From an uncultured bacterium (GTDB lineage Bacteria; Myxococcota_A; Bradymonadia; UBA7976; VGTA01), in NCBI GenBank assembly GCA_943788935.1, contig CALSSE010000013.1, positions 1 through 64,000 on the forward strand: a DNA stretch of 64,000 nucleotides, written 5' to 3'. Below the pieces are notes generated by a model. It was not told where the DNA came from, searched no databases, and worked only from the letters and a program-made list of their open reading frames with translations. This document shows positions 47,306 to 57,054 of the stretch, in pieces. A program made the translations under genes and the position numbers. Positions within the stretch are counted from its first letter, which is position 1. The number at the start of each line of letters is the position of its first letter.

Positions 47306-48779
47306 CTCCCCCTTGAGGAACCGATGGTCGCTCTCCTAAAGAGAAGCGAGCGCTGTGACTGAGTCGCTCAACGAGATACTCGGCATAGGCGTCATGACCG
47401 AGAGCGTTAAGATGACCCGAATCATGATAGATCGTCTGAGCGTTATATCGCTCTTGATAAGCCGTACGCAAAGGGTGGTCGGCGAAGCTAAAGTGGTAGG
47501 TGAAGGGTAGGCTCTTGAGACCCTCTTTGATCGCCGAGAGATAACGACGCTCACGTTCGCTTCCCTCACTCTCTACCGCTTGACGAGAGGGGAGCATCTC
47601 TAGCCACACTTCTAATCCACGATCATGGAGCGCTTGGGCGAGACGTCGATAAGCCTCAACCCCATCTTGGAGGAGAGCCTCTCTCTCTTCACGAGTATAC
47701 TTGCCGATCAGCTGACCACGCCAGCGCCAAGAGAGATGGTAGAGGACCTCTTGTAAGGCGAGATGAGGCGGGTTTTGCGCCGGATAAAATGGGGTCATTG
47801 AGAGGTGACTAAGCGGTCGGTGAAGATCAGCGAAGGGGAAAGCGATCACAGCGATGTCTGCGCCAAAGTCACCATGAACATTTAAATAGCCAAGTTTATG
47901 AGCGGGACCCCATCCATTAGCGCTGATATTGAGGACCTCGACTCGCTTTGAGGTATCGGCCAATCGTTGGTTGAGTTGTGTCTCCAGCTGTCGAGCATAA
48001 ATCCGTTCTTGAGACGTGTATGATCCTCCCCAGAGGGTTGAGTCACCCAACATTATGATACGAGTTACGTTGGCGGGTTTCTTTGCCGCGAATTCCGGTG
48101 CTCGCATGCCCCATTGATTGATCGAGATCTCATGCCCTCGACGGATGACATGCTGTTGAGGGGCAGGGATATATCCATAGTGAGGATTCTGCTGATACAA
48201 GACCACATGACCAAAGCCCATGAGTCGCAAGAATATCTCAGCAGCAAAGAGGGCGAACGTGATCAAGAGAAGGAGAGAGATGAGCCCTCCTCTCTCTCGT
48301 TGATCAATTCTTTCGGTCATAAAACTTCGCTTGACGCCCCTCTTAACTCGTTGAGGGTCATCGACGCTTCGCCAATAACTAAAAATCATGGGTGATCGTC
48401 GATATCCCATGGGATCCCGACCAGCGATCACATCAAAGAAGCGGATGATCGGGAAGAGGAGGACATACAACGGAGTGAGGGTAAGCGTTGAGAGCGTTAT
48501 ACCGATCGACTTACCGAGACCCGCAGCCGCGTGCTCAAAGATTATACTGAAGCGGGTAGAGATGAGGCTCGCCCCCCCTATAAAGATCGCTAAGCCTCCA
48601 CCAAAATAGGCTAATGCCTGCCAACCTAGACTCCACAAGATAGCAGCGACTCCAAGACCAATAGAGGTCTTTATCAGTGTTGACACACGGTGGTCAATCG
48701 CTGCCTTAGGAGGGGTCGAGAACCACTCTATTGGCGAAGGTGAGTGGGGTTTTCCCGATGTGTTCTCTTCGTCATGCAT
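47292..48779 (-). CDS. membrane-anchored SGNH/GDSL hydrolase-like protein
   Basis: The start at 48779 follows CGAGAG, but an ATG at 48821 would add 14 residues. The N-terminal ~190 residues hold about four hydrophobic segments (WSLGWQALAYFGGGLAIFIG; ISLLLLITFALFAAEIFL). The rest has SGNH blocks: MLGDSTLWGG (block I Ser), ISANGWG (Asn) and YHDSGHLNALGHDAY (D-x-x-H). This fits esterases and O-acetyl-type carbohydrate enzymes. It is the first gene of an operon with the carbamoyltransferase and the 54-residue protein. Confidence 0.75.
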   Translation of the reverse strand: MHDEENTSGKPHSPSPIEWFSTPPKAAIDHRVSTLIKTSIGLGVAAILWSLGWQALAYFGGGLAIFIGGASLISTRFSIIFEHAAAGLGKSIGITLSTLTLTPLYVLLFPIIRFFDVIAGRDPMGYRRSPMIFSYWRSVDDPQRVKRGVKRSFMTERIDQRERGGLISLLLLITFALFAAEIFLRLMGFGHVVLYQQNPHYGYIPAPQQHVIRRGHEISINQWGMRAPEFAAKKPANVTRIIMLGDSTLWGGSYTSQERIYARQLETQLNQRLADTSKRVEVLNISANGWGPAHKLGYLNVHGDFGADIAVIAFPFADLHRPLSHLSMTPFYPAQNPPHLALQEVLYHLSWRWRGQLIGKYTREEREALLQDGVEAYRRLAQALHDRGLEVWLEMLPSRQAVESEGSERERRYLSAIKEGLKSLPFTYHFSFADHPLRTAYQERYNAQTIYHDSGHLNALGHDAYAEYLVERLSHSARFSLGERPSVPQGGGEHE

Positions 48780-48990
48780 GCTGATCTCTCGTCTTCTGTT
48801 CTTATGAACCTCTATTACCATAGCTCACTAATCAGACGTATGATTTTGTTGAGACCGTAAACAGAGAGTCATCGTTAGCTCTCAATGGTCATCAAAGTTC
48901 GGTAGAGTATGAACATAAAGCGAGATGATCTGACGAGTCCCAAGAGGGATGTCTCAAATCTCGAGAGAGAGCATTTTATAAACTCATGTC

Positions 48991-49010
48991 AGTCGACTAG
49001 TTAGTCGACT
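48991..49010. promoter_or_regulatory. 20-bp palindrome, possible operator
   Basis: AGTCGACTA-gt-TAGTCGACT is a near-perfect 9-bp inverted repeat about 84 bp before the lipoprotein gene at 49094. A regulator-binding dyad is plausible; no regulator gene is nearby. Confidence 0.4.
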
Positions 49011-49048
49011 CTTATAAACAATTCTGTTTTATTTCGGGCAATTCTCCT

Positions 49049-49070
49049 ATACATAACAAATGTTATGCAT
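49049..49070. promoter_or_regulatory. second inverted repeat in the same leader
   Basis: CATAAC-aaat-GTTATG, extendable to ATACATAAC/GTTATGCAT with one mismatch, lies 24 bp before the start. It could be an operator or a stem in the mRNA leader. Confidence 0.4.
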
Positions 49071-49093
49071 AAAGTATTTAATGGGAGAACAGT

Positions 49094-50773
49094 ATGTCTT
49101 GCCTCAATCGGTCTTATCTCAATCGGTCTTATCACCCCTGCTTAATCCTCTTTGCTCTCTTTATGGCCTGTGACGACTCATCGAGTGACACTCGACTTGT
49201 AGATCAAGGGCTCGCAGGTCAAGAACTCTCAGAGGACCTCGATTCACAAGTGATAGACAGCGGAAGCGCCGGAGAGACGACCGCCGGAGAGACGACCGCC
49301 GGAGAGATGACCGCCGGAGAGACGACCGCCGGAGAGACGACCGCCGGAGAGACGACCGCCGGAGAGACGACCGCCGGAGAGACGACCGCCGGAGAGACCA
49401 ACTCACCACTACCACTGCAGCAGTGTGAGCAAAGTATTGTGCTTAACTGTGATTTTGGAAAACAGCGGGTAGACACTGGCTTAGGAGAGCGCGCGATCGA
49501 TCAATATGGCTGCGCTGACGGTTTTCGTTTCCCTGGCAAGGAGCTCTTATTTGAGTTTATCGAGGCTGAAGCGCAAAGGATTAGCGTGAGAGCGAGACCG
49601 CTCATTGATCAGTATGAGGTCAGCTACATTATGTTTATTCTTGAGGGACAGATGGATCGCTGTGACCCTCAAAGCGCGATGTGTCTTGAGCAGAGAGATA
49701 CGATCATCAATGAGCCTATCGTCTATGACTATCAGCCTAACCAACCGCTCTGGTTTGTGATCGACCCGCGTTTATATGCAGAGGAAGAGATGCCTTTTGA
49801 GCTAGAGGTTATCTGTGGAGGAGCGCAATGTGGTGATGGCGCTCTAGACCCAGGTGAGGCTTGTGATGACGGGAACTCTAGCAGTGGGGATGGTTGCGAT
49901 GAAACGTGTATGACTGAAGGTGGCTATCTTTGTTCTGGTACACCCAGCGTGTGTATCCAAGAGGAGGTCGAGGATTGTGAAGAGAACATTGAGGCGAGCC
50001 AGGGGACTTATCAAGGCGACACCAGAGGCTGTATCTCAGATTATATGACGGTCTCAGGAGGCTGTGGAAACTCGAGTACGATCGCCGGCGCAGATCAAAC
50101 CTACTCGCTGACCATCCCTCCCAATAAAGTCTTACGCGCTACTATAGAGGCGGTGTCCGAGTCAGGGTTCAATATTCCCAAAATGTGGCTAGGGCTTGAC
50201 CCGACACAGCTCACTGACACCTGTGTCCAGCAGTCTAGCGAACAGATCTATTGGCTTAATGGATCGATGGAGGAGGAGACAGTATGGCTAGTCATAGATG
50301 GTGTTAGCGCAGACGATCAGGGAGCATATCAGCTACAGATTGATTACCTCTCCCCTCCTGAGCGACCGGGGTCCAGCTGCGCTTCGCCTATCGAGATCAA
50401 CCAAAGCGGTACGTATGAGGGAGACACCTCAGGCGCAGGGTTACCGAGTAATCTCCATGGGGGCGTCGGTGGTGAATGCGTAAGGACCGGAGGCTTTTGG
50501 GGATATAACGCAGGCCCTGATGAGCTCTATCATGTGTCCTTACAGCCAGGCCAATCACTCTCAGCGACCTCAAGTGTCATCGGCAATTGGGACCACGTTT
50601 TGTCCATCCACAGCGACTGTGAGATGTTAGAGCTCTCCTGTCTAGTATGGGATGATTATGGAAACGCCTCCGTCAGTAATGAGACAGCAGAAACGCAAGA
50701 TTATTATCTAATGATCGGTGGATTTCACACCTATAGCTCAGGAGAATACAGGTTGAATATCACGATTGAATAG
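49094..50773 (+). CDS. cysteine-rich lipoprotein with TAGET repeats
   Basis: The signal peptide ends with lipobox LFMAC, so the protein should be lipid-anchored. A linker of eight 15-bp units (GETTA) follows. Then comes a Cys-rich block CGDGALDPGEACDDGNSSSG and GDGCDETCMTEGGYLC, the myxococcal/DUF4215-type disulfide repeat. The remaining ~270 residues hold two beta-rich segments with SCASPIEINQSGTYEGD and AGPDELYHVSLQPGQSL, reminiscent of pre-peptidase C-terminal domains. A surface role is likely. The linker makes length variable without frameshift. Confidence 0.8.
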   Translation: MSCLNRSYLNRSYHPCLILFALFMACDDSSSDTRLVDQGLAGQELSEDLDSQVIDSGSAGETTAGETTAGEMTAGETTAGETTAGETTAGETTAGETTAGETNSPLPLQQCEQSIVLNCDFGKQRVDTGLGERAIDQYGCADGFRFPGKELLFEFIEAEAQRISVRARPLIDQYEVSYIMFILEGQMDRCDPQSAMCLEQRDTIINEPIVYDYQPNQPLWFVIDPRLYAEEEMPFELEVICGGAQCGDGALDPGEACDDGNSSSGDGCDETCMTEGGYLCSGTPSVCIQEEVEDCEENIEASQGTYQGDTRGCISDYMTVSGGCGNSSTIAGADQTYSLTIPPNKVLRATIEAVSESGFNIPKMWLGLDPTQLTDTCVQQSSEQIYWLNGSMEEETVWLVIDGVSADDQGAYQLQIDYLSPPERPGSSCASPIEINQSGTYEGDTSGAGLPSNLHGGVGGECVRTGGFWGYNAGPDELYHVSLQPGQSLSATSSVIGNWDHVLSIHSDCEMLELSCLVWDDYGNASVSNETAETQDYYLMIGGFHTYSSGEYRLNITIE

Positions 50774-50843
50774 AGCGGGAGATGCGACAGAATTCAGTTT
50801 TGATCATCCTTTACATGCAATGTCCGCTTTTCAAAGGATGATC

Positions 50844-51500
50844 ATGAGTCAACGAACAGAGTTTGGTTTCGCCAAGAGCACCCTCTACAGCATATTGATC
50901 TTGTCTATTGGATCAGTCTGCTTCTCTGTGGGATATATGTCAGGTTGGAACGACCGAGGGGCGAAGCTCGATACACAAATCGGTGATCAAGCCAGCGGTC
51001 AGTCTCAATCACCAGCGACATCACCGCCCGATTACCCACGGGTCAGCCCCACAAAAGGAGACACGCCCTATCTCCCGCCAGATCATCCTCCCCTCCCCTT
51101 AACGGACCAACATGGACACCCTAGTTTCGATTGCCGAGATCTTAGGCAACCTTTACCTAAGGAGGAGTCTGAGATGCATCTCATCACGCTATTTGAAGAC
51201 CGAGCGCGTTTAGAGGGGCAATCGGTGAGCGTGAAGGCTCTAGTCGTTGGTGTTTATCCGAATATTCTTAATCTCAACTGGTATCACCTCTGTGACGCAC
51301 CCACCGGACAAGTATTAGTCGTCTCATCTGAACAACAAGCACCTATTGGTTCAGTGGTGCAGGTCAAGGGAGAGCTGAAGACCGATTATGACCTCAAAGG
51401 GATCTATCGCTTCCCCTTATTTATCTCTGAGGCTCTGATCAGCGGTCACCGGGTGAGGACCCCTCCTAAGGCGCCTCCTTCTGGTGTGATCAAGCTATGA
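50844..51500 (+). CDS. membrane-anchored OB-fold-like protein
   Basis: The open frame begins at a TTG (50766), but the ATG at 50844 with AAAGGA upstream is preferred. One membrane segment (STLYSILILSIGSVCFSVGY) is followed by a Pro-rich linker. An OB-fold-like domain follows: RLEGQSVSVKALVVGVYP, NWYHLCDAPTGQVLVVSS, GSVVQVKGELKTDYDLKG and FPLFISEA. Similar domains bind nucleic acids or oligosaccharides. The stop overlaps the next gene by four bases (ATGA). Confidence 0.6.
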   Translation: MSQRTEFGFAKSTLYSILILSIGSVCFSVGYMSGWNDRGAKLDTQIGDQASGQSQSPATSPPDYPRVSPTKGDTPYLPPDHPPLPLTDQHGHPSFDCRDLRQPLPKEESEMHLITLFEDRARLEGQSVSVKALVVGVYPNILNLNWYHLCDAPTGQVLVVSSEQQAPIGSVVQVKGELKTDYDLKGIYRFPLFISEALISGHRVRTPPKAPPSGVIKL

Positions 51501-52900
51501 TGGACTCACAAGCCTATGATATCGGAGAGGTCGTCATCGCGGGCGCGACCGGATTTATCGGGACTCGTTTGGGCGAACAGCTAGGCGATCGGGTCGAGCT
51601 CATTGGACTCTCAAGGTCTCATCGCGCTCCCCCTACCGGTTATCGTGAGTGTCGATCGGTTGACCTGTTCTCCAGAGCAGACTCGATTCGGGCGCTTCAA
51701 GGGGCTCAGATCGCGATCTATTTGGTACACAGCATGATCCCCTCTGCAAGACTCGTTCAAGCGACTTTTCAAGACCTAGACCTCCTCTGCGCCGATAACT
51801 TTGGTCGCGCCGCCGCAGCCAATGGAGTGAAGCACATTATTTATGTCAGCGGCTTGATCCCCCAAGATGAGGAGCTATCAGATCATCTCCACAGTCGTCT
51901 AGAGGTTGAGCGAGCGCTATCTGCGCATGGCGTGCCCACCATCACCCTGCGCGCAGGTATGGTCGTGGGGGCGAGAGGATCCTCTTTTCAAATGCTGGCA
52001 CGCTTAGTGAAGCGTCTACCGGTGATGCTCTGCCCTGAGTGGACTCAAACTAAGATGCAACCGGTAGCGCTCGATGACGTCACCGCTGTGATCGCCGCCT
52101 TGTTACTTGAGAGCCCCACCCGCTCGAGGTCTTACGATTTAGGAGCGCCCGAGGTGATCAGTTATCGGGAGTTGATGAGTCGGTTAGCGACCATTATGAA
52201 AGTCAATCGACGCTTCCTCCCCGTGCCCTTTGTCAGCCCCTCACTCTCTCGGCTGTGGGTCAGCCTCACCACGGGCGCCCCGGCAGCCTTAGCTCGCCCC
52301 CTCATCAAGAGCTTACGGCACACCATGGTCGCTCGAGAGTCTACAGAGTACCGTCATCCCGCTGAGCCTATGACCTCAGTCGATACGATGTTGCAGGAAG
52401 CTTGGATTAAATCGCGCTCAACGCCTCACCACAAACCGAGGGCTTTTCAAGCGGCCCCCACAGAGCGTGAAGGGGATCGGGTGGTCTCGGTACAGCGAAT
52501 GACTCTCCCCGAGGGGAAATCTGCGGAGTGGGCGACCAAAGAGTATATGGGTTGGCTCCCACACTCATTTGGAGGGATCTTACCGATTAAAGTTCAGACA
52601 GAGGGTGATCAGGTCAGATTCTATCTTTGGGGGTGGTCTAAGCCACTCCTTGAGCTCGCGCTCGCTCAGCACGCGAGCGGTGCAGACCGTCAGGTCTTAT
52701 TCGTGAGGGGAGGTCATCTCGCGAAGCCGGATACAACGGGGAGACTCGAGTTTCGTCAGGTATTAGATGAGCATACACTGTTGATCGGGTTAGTCGATTT
52801 CGAGCCCATGCTACCCTGGTGGCTCTATCGAGTGACTCAAGCCCTCGCCCATAAAGTGGTGATGGCTAGATTTCGCAGACACCTTGTTAAACTTAGTTAA
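51497..52900 (+). CDS. NAD(P)-binding SDR-like protein with C-terminal DUF2867-like domain
   Basis: The N-terminal half has VVIAGATGFIGTRLGEQL, a NAD(P) Rossmann loop near 12-29, and ALQGAQIAIYLVHSMI with VKHIIYVSGLIP, as in NmrA-type or complex-I-assembly-like atypical SDRs. The C-terminal ~150 residues have RMTLPEGKSAEWATKEYMGW and FVRGGHLAKPDTTGRLEFR, with LLIGLVDFEPMLPWWLY, consistent with DUF2867. It is coupled to the OB-fold gene. Function unknown; such fusions are frequent in actinobacteria and proteobacteria. Confidence 0.75.
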   Translation: MMDSQAYDIGEVVIAGATGFIGTRLGEQLGDRVELIGLSRSHRAPPTGYRECRSVDLFSRADSIRALQGAQIAIYLVHSMIPSARLVQATFQDLDLLCADNFGRAAAANGVKHIIYVSGLIPQDEELSDHLHSRLEVERALSAHGVPTITLRAGMVVGARGSSFQMLARLVKRLPVMLCPEWTQTKMQPVALDDVTAVIAALLLESPTRSRSYDLGAPEVISYRELMSRLATIMKVNRRFLPVPFVSPSLSRLWVSLTTGAPAALARPLIKSLRHTMVARESTEYRHPAEPMTSVDTMLQEAWIKSRSTPHHKPRAFQAAPTEREGDRVVSVQRMTLPEGKSAEWATKEYMGWLPHSFGGILPIKVQTEGDQVRFYLWGWSKPLLELALAQHASGADRQVLFVRGGHLAKPDTTGRLEFRQVLDEHTLLIGLVDFEPMLPWWLYRVTQALAHKVVMARFRRHLVKLS

Positions 52901-53078
52901 GAACTCAAGACTAAGAGGGCTCTAGCACACCTTCACTCAACAGCGGATGAACTAGAGGCGCTTGTCATATTGATCAAAGACGAGACATCGCTTAAGGTCT
53001 GTGCTGTCTAGGATCTCGACTTTAGTCAAGATCACAGAATGAGATCATACTTATTAATAAAGAACAGAGGAAACAGCC

Positions 53079-53840
53079 ATGTCGATCCCCGCTCCTGACA
53101 ATGTAAAACAAGCGCCATCTGATTCGGTGAAGACTCCTTCGGGTCTCGCCTATATCACTGTACAGGGAGGGTCAGGCGATTCAAAGCCGAGCGCTCACTC
53201 AGAGGTGAAGGTCCACTACACCGGTTGGATGACTAATGGTGAGATGTTTGACTCATCGGTCGTCCGCGGAGAGCCGATCTCTTTTCCACTCGATGGCGTC
53301 ATTCCCGGATGGACAGAGGGTGTACAGACGATGGTCGTCGGCGAGAAGAAGCGTTTTTGGATCCCTGGCGACTTAGCTTATGGTGATCAGCCGACACGCC
53401 CTGGTATGCCTTACGGGACACTCGTCTTTGATGTGGAGCTTCTTTCATTCAAAGAGCCCCCCCCTCCCCCACAGGTCCCTGATGATGTCGCGGCAGCACC
53501 TACCGAGGCGACTGTGAGTGAGTCAGGGCTCGCCTATCGTGTACTTCAAAGCGGTGAGGGTGATAAACGCCCCGCGGCGAGCGCTAATGTGACTGTTCAC
53601 TATACGGGGTGGATGACGAACGGTGAGATGTTCGACTCGTCGGTGATGCGCGGTGAGCCGACCTCTTTCCCTCTCAATCGAGTCATCCCTGGGTGGACTG
53701 AAGGAGTTCAAACGATGGTCATTGGCGAGAAGAAGCGCTTCTGGATCCCCGCGGATCTCGCTTATGGTGATAAGCCGACTCGCCCGGGTATGCCTTACGG
53801 CACATTAGTGTTTGATGTAGAGCTCATCTCTATTCGCTGA
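53079..53840 (+). CDS. tandem FKBP-type peptidyl-prolyl isomerase
   Basis: Two FKBP domains lie at about residues 20-125 and 145-253. Both have VHYTGWMTNGEMFDSSV, FPL, VIPGWTEGVQTMV, GEKKRFWIP, and MPYGTLVFDVEL, which hold the drug- and proline-binding aromatic residues. They are joined by a Pro-rich linker PPPPPQVP. The copies are nearly identical in their core, suggesting recent duplication. No signal peptide is visible, so it acts in the cytoplasm unless exported unusually. Confidence 0.9.
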   Translation: MSIPAPDNVKQAPSDSVKTPSGLAYITVQGGSGDSKPSAHSEVKVHYTGWMTNGEMFDSSVVRGEPISFPLDGVIPGWTEGVQTMVVGEKKRFWIPGDLAYGDQPTRPGMPYGTLVFDVELLSFKEPPPPPQVPDDVAAAPTEATVSESGLAYRVLQSGEGDKRPAASANVTVHYTGWMTNGEMFDSSVMRGEPTSFPLNRVIPGWTEGVQTMVIGEKKRFWIPADLAYGDKPTRPGMPYGTLVFDVELISIR

Positions 53841-53917
53841 CCGAAGCTCAGATGAGGTCAAGTTGAGCGCCCTCATGATGAGCGTTGTCACTTTCCCTCG
53901 CGGTGACTTATTAAGGT

Positions 53918-54883
53918 CTAGCGACAAGCGATTGTGGTACTACACAAGCTCACCGCGCGGCACTCATCAACGCTCTCGGTGGCGAGGCAGGGCTCTACAG
54001 AGAGTGTCTCTCCCTCGTCACAGGTCGGGGTCGCGCGGCATAGTTCCTCTGGTCGACAAAAGATCGTACTTCCACAGACTGATGCTGCGTTACAGCTGTC
54101 TTCATCCGCCTCACAAGCGAATCTACTTGACACCATACCGGCATCACACTCGGGGAACGCATCACACTGCACCTCAGGACGACATGAGATAGTAGATCCG
54201 CACTCGGTGACAGTGTTGCACTCTTCTTCACCGCGGAGACAGGCTCGCTCGGATTGGGCAAAGTTATCAGAGCACTCGGGGATCGCTAAGCACATGTCTA
54301 CAGGCTCTTTACAAAGAACAGAGCCTATCTCATCACAGGGGAGATCGAAGGTGATCGTCCGGCACATCGCATCTTCGCACTCTGCTTCTGTAGCGAGCTC
54401 AAGGCCTTCGCTCTCACAGATGGAGTCAGGGGCTGGATAACCAACTGCATTACACTCCTCCACGGGTTTACAAAGAACAGATCCTACCTCATCACAGGGG
54501 AGATCGAAGGCGATCGTCTGGCACATTACGCCTTCGCACTCTTCTTCTGTAGCGAGCTCAAGGCCTTCGCTCTCACAGATGGAGTTAGGGGCTGGAAAGC
54601 CTTCTTCCTCACAAACGGGTGTCAGCTCTTCAACACAGATAACAGTCTCGAGCTCACCAGGACATGTTGTCACGCTGAACTCTTGACATCGCCCATTCTC
54701 AGGGCACTCCGAGACGTAACTTAGACCTTGTTCGTCACAAGTAGCGGTCGCTTGCTCTAGATCGAGTGTACAGTCATAGGCGATCTCTTCATTCGGTTCA
54801 CATGCGGTGAGAGCGCTTATACTGACCATAAGTAAACTTAGGATGGATGTCATAGATGTGTAGTAGTTCGAATAGGATAACAT
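53918..54883 (-). CDS. cysteine-rich lipoprotein with two repeat types
   Basis: The ATG at 54883 is chosen, although a GTG six codons upstream is open. The signal peptide ends at lipobox ALTAC. The mature part has two copies of a ~50-residue block (APNSICESEGLELATEEE and APDSICESEGLELATEAE, each followed by DLPCDE..GSVLCK). Three shorter blocks of ~40 residues follow: CNTVTECGSTISCRPE, CNAASVCGSTIFCRPE, CRAVSLCSTTIACR. About 45 cysteines suggest dense disulfides. No family was recognised. Confidence 0.75.
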   Translation of the reverse strand: MLSYSNYYTSMTSILSLLMVSISALTACEPNEEIAYDCTLDLEQATATCDEQGLSYVSECPENGRCQEFSVTTCPGELETVICVEELTPVCEEEGFPAPNSICESEGLELATEEECEGVMCQTIAFDLPCDEVGSVLCKPVEECNAVGYPAPDSICESEGLELATEAECEDAMCRTITFDLPCDEIGSVLCKEPVDMCLAIPECSDNFAQSERACLRGEEECNTVTECGSTISCRPEVQCDAFPECDAGMVSSRFACEADEDSCNAASVCGSTIFCRPEELCRATPTCDEGETLSVEPCLATESVDECRAVSLCSTTIACR

Positions 54884-54901
54884 TGGCTTTGTCACAGTCA
54901 C

Positions 54902-55357
54902 TTGAAGATGTAAAGATCGTTAACTATATTCACTTATGCGAACATGACAATATTTACAGCATAGCTTATGCCAAAATCTTAAGAGCACGTTTTTACTTAT
55001 AATTTTCAAAAATAAGCAGGTCTCATTGTTAACGCCTCGCTACGCTTGATCAAAGTGATGTGATCAAGTGGTCACGGTAAAGATTCTTGAAAAGTTGTGT
55101 CCATCTCAGAGTGAAAAGTAAGTGAAAAGATCTCAGATGAAGTATGAAGAAGGTCTCAAGCTGCTTCTCCTGAAGCCTGTCAAGATATCATTCCCTGTGG
55201 AGAGTTGAAGAAGGTCTCAGAGGAGATGGTCAAGAGGAGATGGTCAAGAGGAGATGATTTCTGCGCGCTAGCTTGAGTCATGTATTTACCTCTCTCTGCT
55301 AATCTTATACCATTTGAGCGATCTATCCCTCTAATCGACTTTAAGGATTCATAACTT
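54902..55357. other. 456-bp spacer with a dispersed motif copy
   Basis: GGTCTCAGAGG occurs at 55213-55223, with AAGGTCTCAAGCTGCTTCTC at about 55151. AGGAGATGGTCAAG is duplicated just downstream. No gene was found. Confidence 0.5.
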
Positions 55358-56809
55358 ATGCACTTTCTTTCATCTCGAAGAGGGGCGTTAATCGCGCTGC
55401 TCTCTGTTCTCTGTATTCTTTTTATTGGTTGCGAAGATGAGACGAGTGGCACGGAGGGAAGCGCAGGGGTAGAGGGAGGCGAGGGGACCGGTGCGGGAGC
55501 AGAGGGAGGAGAAGCGGGCGACGCTGAATCAGGGGAGAGTGGAGATGTAGAGGCCGGCGAAACAGCGAACGGTGGAACAGAGGCCGGCGAAACAGTGAAC
55601 GGTGGAACAGAGGCCGGCGTGCTCAGCGGTCAAGAGGCCGGTGAGCAGCAGAGTGATATGGGACAGAGCGCAGGAGATAGCCTCGCGGGAGTCGAGATGC
55701 TCACCGATATGAATCTGACTTCATTGTCGATCATTATTGACTCTCCAGCCGAGGGGATGAGCTTCATCAGCGATGAAGACATCATCGTCAGGGGCTTAGT
55801 CTCCGTGGAGGGAGGTAGTCTAGAGTTTGTAGGGGTCGAGGCCACCCTAGATGAGAGCCAGAACATCCCCGTCTTGCTTGACCGAGAGAGTGGGGCGTTC
55901 ACTTTAGTGATCACCGAGCCGAGTCCCGGTGAGCATATTCTTAGTATCCGTGCGGCCATCGCTCCCGATCATCGCGTCGAGAGTCTGAGGCGCTTCACCG
56001 TCTCCTGCCCCATGGAGAACGAGTTTGATCAACCTCTAGACCCCACGATGTGGGTGGCGCGTGGTCCCGCGATTCGTGATAACAGAGGGTGGCTCGAACT
56101 CACCCAAAATCAAATAAACACCCGCGGTGCGCTCTTCTGGGCAGGCTCTCCTGTTCAACCCGGTGACCTCGACCTAGAGTTCTCGTTCAGCACCAGCAAG
56201 TGTGAGGAACCGGGCGAGTGTACACTCAACCGCATCAACGCTGGCGGCGGCTTCTCGATTAACTTTTGGGATATCCGACCTCAAGAGTTAGAGGCGCTAT
56301 GGGAGGTGACCTCCGGCTTAGGTAACGTGACCCCTAAAACGCTCTTAGATGAGCAGGGGATGAGTCGCATTGACTCTTTTCATATCGTCTTTGATACCTA
56401 CTCAAACACCTGTACTCCCTGCTCAGAGCCACGTAATTTCGATGGGTGTGGAAATCGGCATGAGGAGCCGACAGCTGTGAATCACGTCTCCCTGATCTTC
56501 AACGGTCATCAAGCGATCCATGGTGAACCCGATGAGAGCGGTAGCTACTGCCACCTCGGTCCGGTCAGCGGTGACTTCTCTGATCGCTGGACCGCCTTCC
56601 CCGAGCTCGATGACGGTCGGTGGCATCGCGCCCATCTCACCATCGATGGGACTCGAATACAGCTGTCGATTAACGATCAGCCCCTCATCGATTTTGAGCT
56701 CCCCAGCTTACGCTTTAAAGGGGGAGTGCTCTCCATCGCCGCGGGAAGTGGGGTGAATGGGAACTTTCATCGCATTGATCGCCTAAGGATCAACGATCAA
56801 TGTCGCTGA
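55358..56809 (+). CDS. lipoprotein with legume-lectin-like domain
   Basis: The signal peptide ends at lipobox LFIGC near residue 25. A Gly/Glu-rich linker has repeats of GGTEAGETVN. The middle ~80 residues resemble an Ig-like or Big-type fold (IIDSPAEGMSFISDEDIIVR). The last ~240 residues have a concanavalin-A-like fold: NEFDQPLDPTMW, GALFWAGSPVQPGDLDLEF, FHIVFDTYSNTC, NRINAGGGFSINFWD, and DGRWHRAHLTIDGTRIQLSI. Such L-type lectin domains bind carbohydrate. It should be anchored on the cell surface. Confidence 0.8.
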   Translation: MHFLSSRRGALIALLSVLCILFIGCEDETSGTEGSAGVEGGEGTGAGAEGGEAGDAESGESGDVEAGETANGGTEAGETVNGGTEAGVLSGQEAGEQQSDMGQSAGDSLAGVEMLTDMNLTSLSIIIDSPAEGMSFISDEDIIVRGLVSVEGGSLEFVGVEATLDESQNIPVLLDRESGAFTLVITEPSPGEHILSIRAAIAPDHRVESLRRFTVSCPMENEFDQPLDPTMWVARGPAIRDNRGWLELTQNQINTRGALFWAGSPVQPGDLDLEFSFSTSKCEEPGECTLNRINAGGGFSINFWDIRPQELEALWEVTSGLGNVTPKTLLDEQGMSRIDSFHIVFDTYSNTCTPCSEPRNFDGCGNRHEEPTAVNHVSLIFNGHQAIHGEPDESGSYCHLGPVSGDFSDRWTAFPELDDGRWHRAHLTIDGTRIQLSINDQPLIDFELPSLRFKGGVLSIAAGSGVNGNFHRIDRLRINDQCR

Positions 56810-56855
56810 GTGTGTCCCTGACGATCTCATCGGGGTCCTCAAGCGTCTCTTCATT

Positions 56856-56957
56856 GACACTTAATAGTGAAAGACACTTAATAGTGAAAGACACTTAATA
56901 GTGAAAGACACTTAATAGTAAGAGACAAGACTAAGTAAGAGACAAGACTAAGTAAGA
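56856..56957 (+). repeat. six 17-bp tandem units of two types
   Basis: Three copies of GACACTTAATAGTGAAA are followed by a hybrid unit (GACACTTAATAGTAAGA), then two of GACAAGACTAAGTAAGA. Each early unit contains CACT-taat-AGTG, a small dyad. They lie before the ENTT-repeat gene. Confidence 0.9.
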
Positions 56958-57054
56958 GACAAGAGTGACACTGTGACATGACGTCATTAAAATACACTCA
57001 AACAGCGTACTCTGAGGAGAGTGTAGCGCTGTACCACCCGAGAGGAGCGTCATC

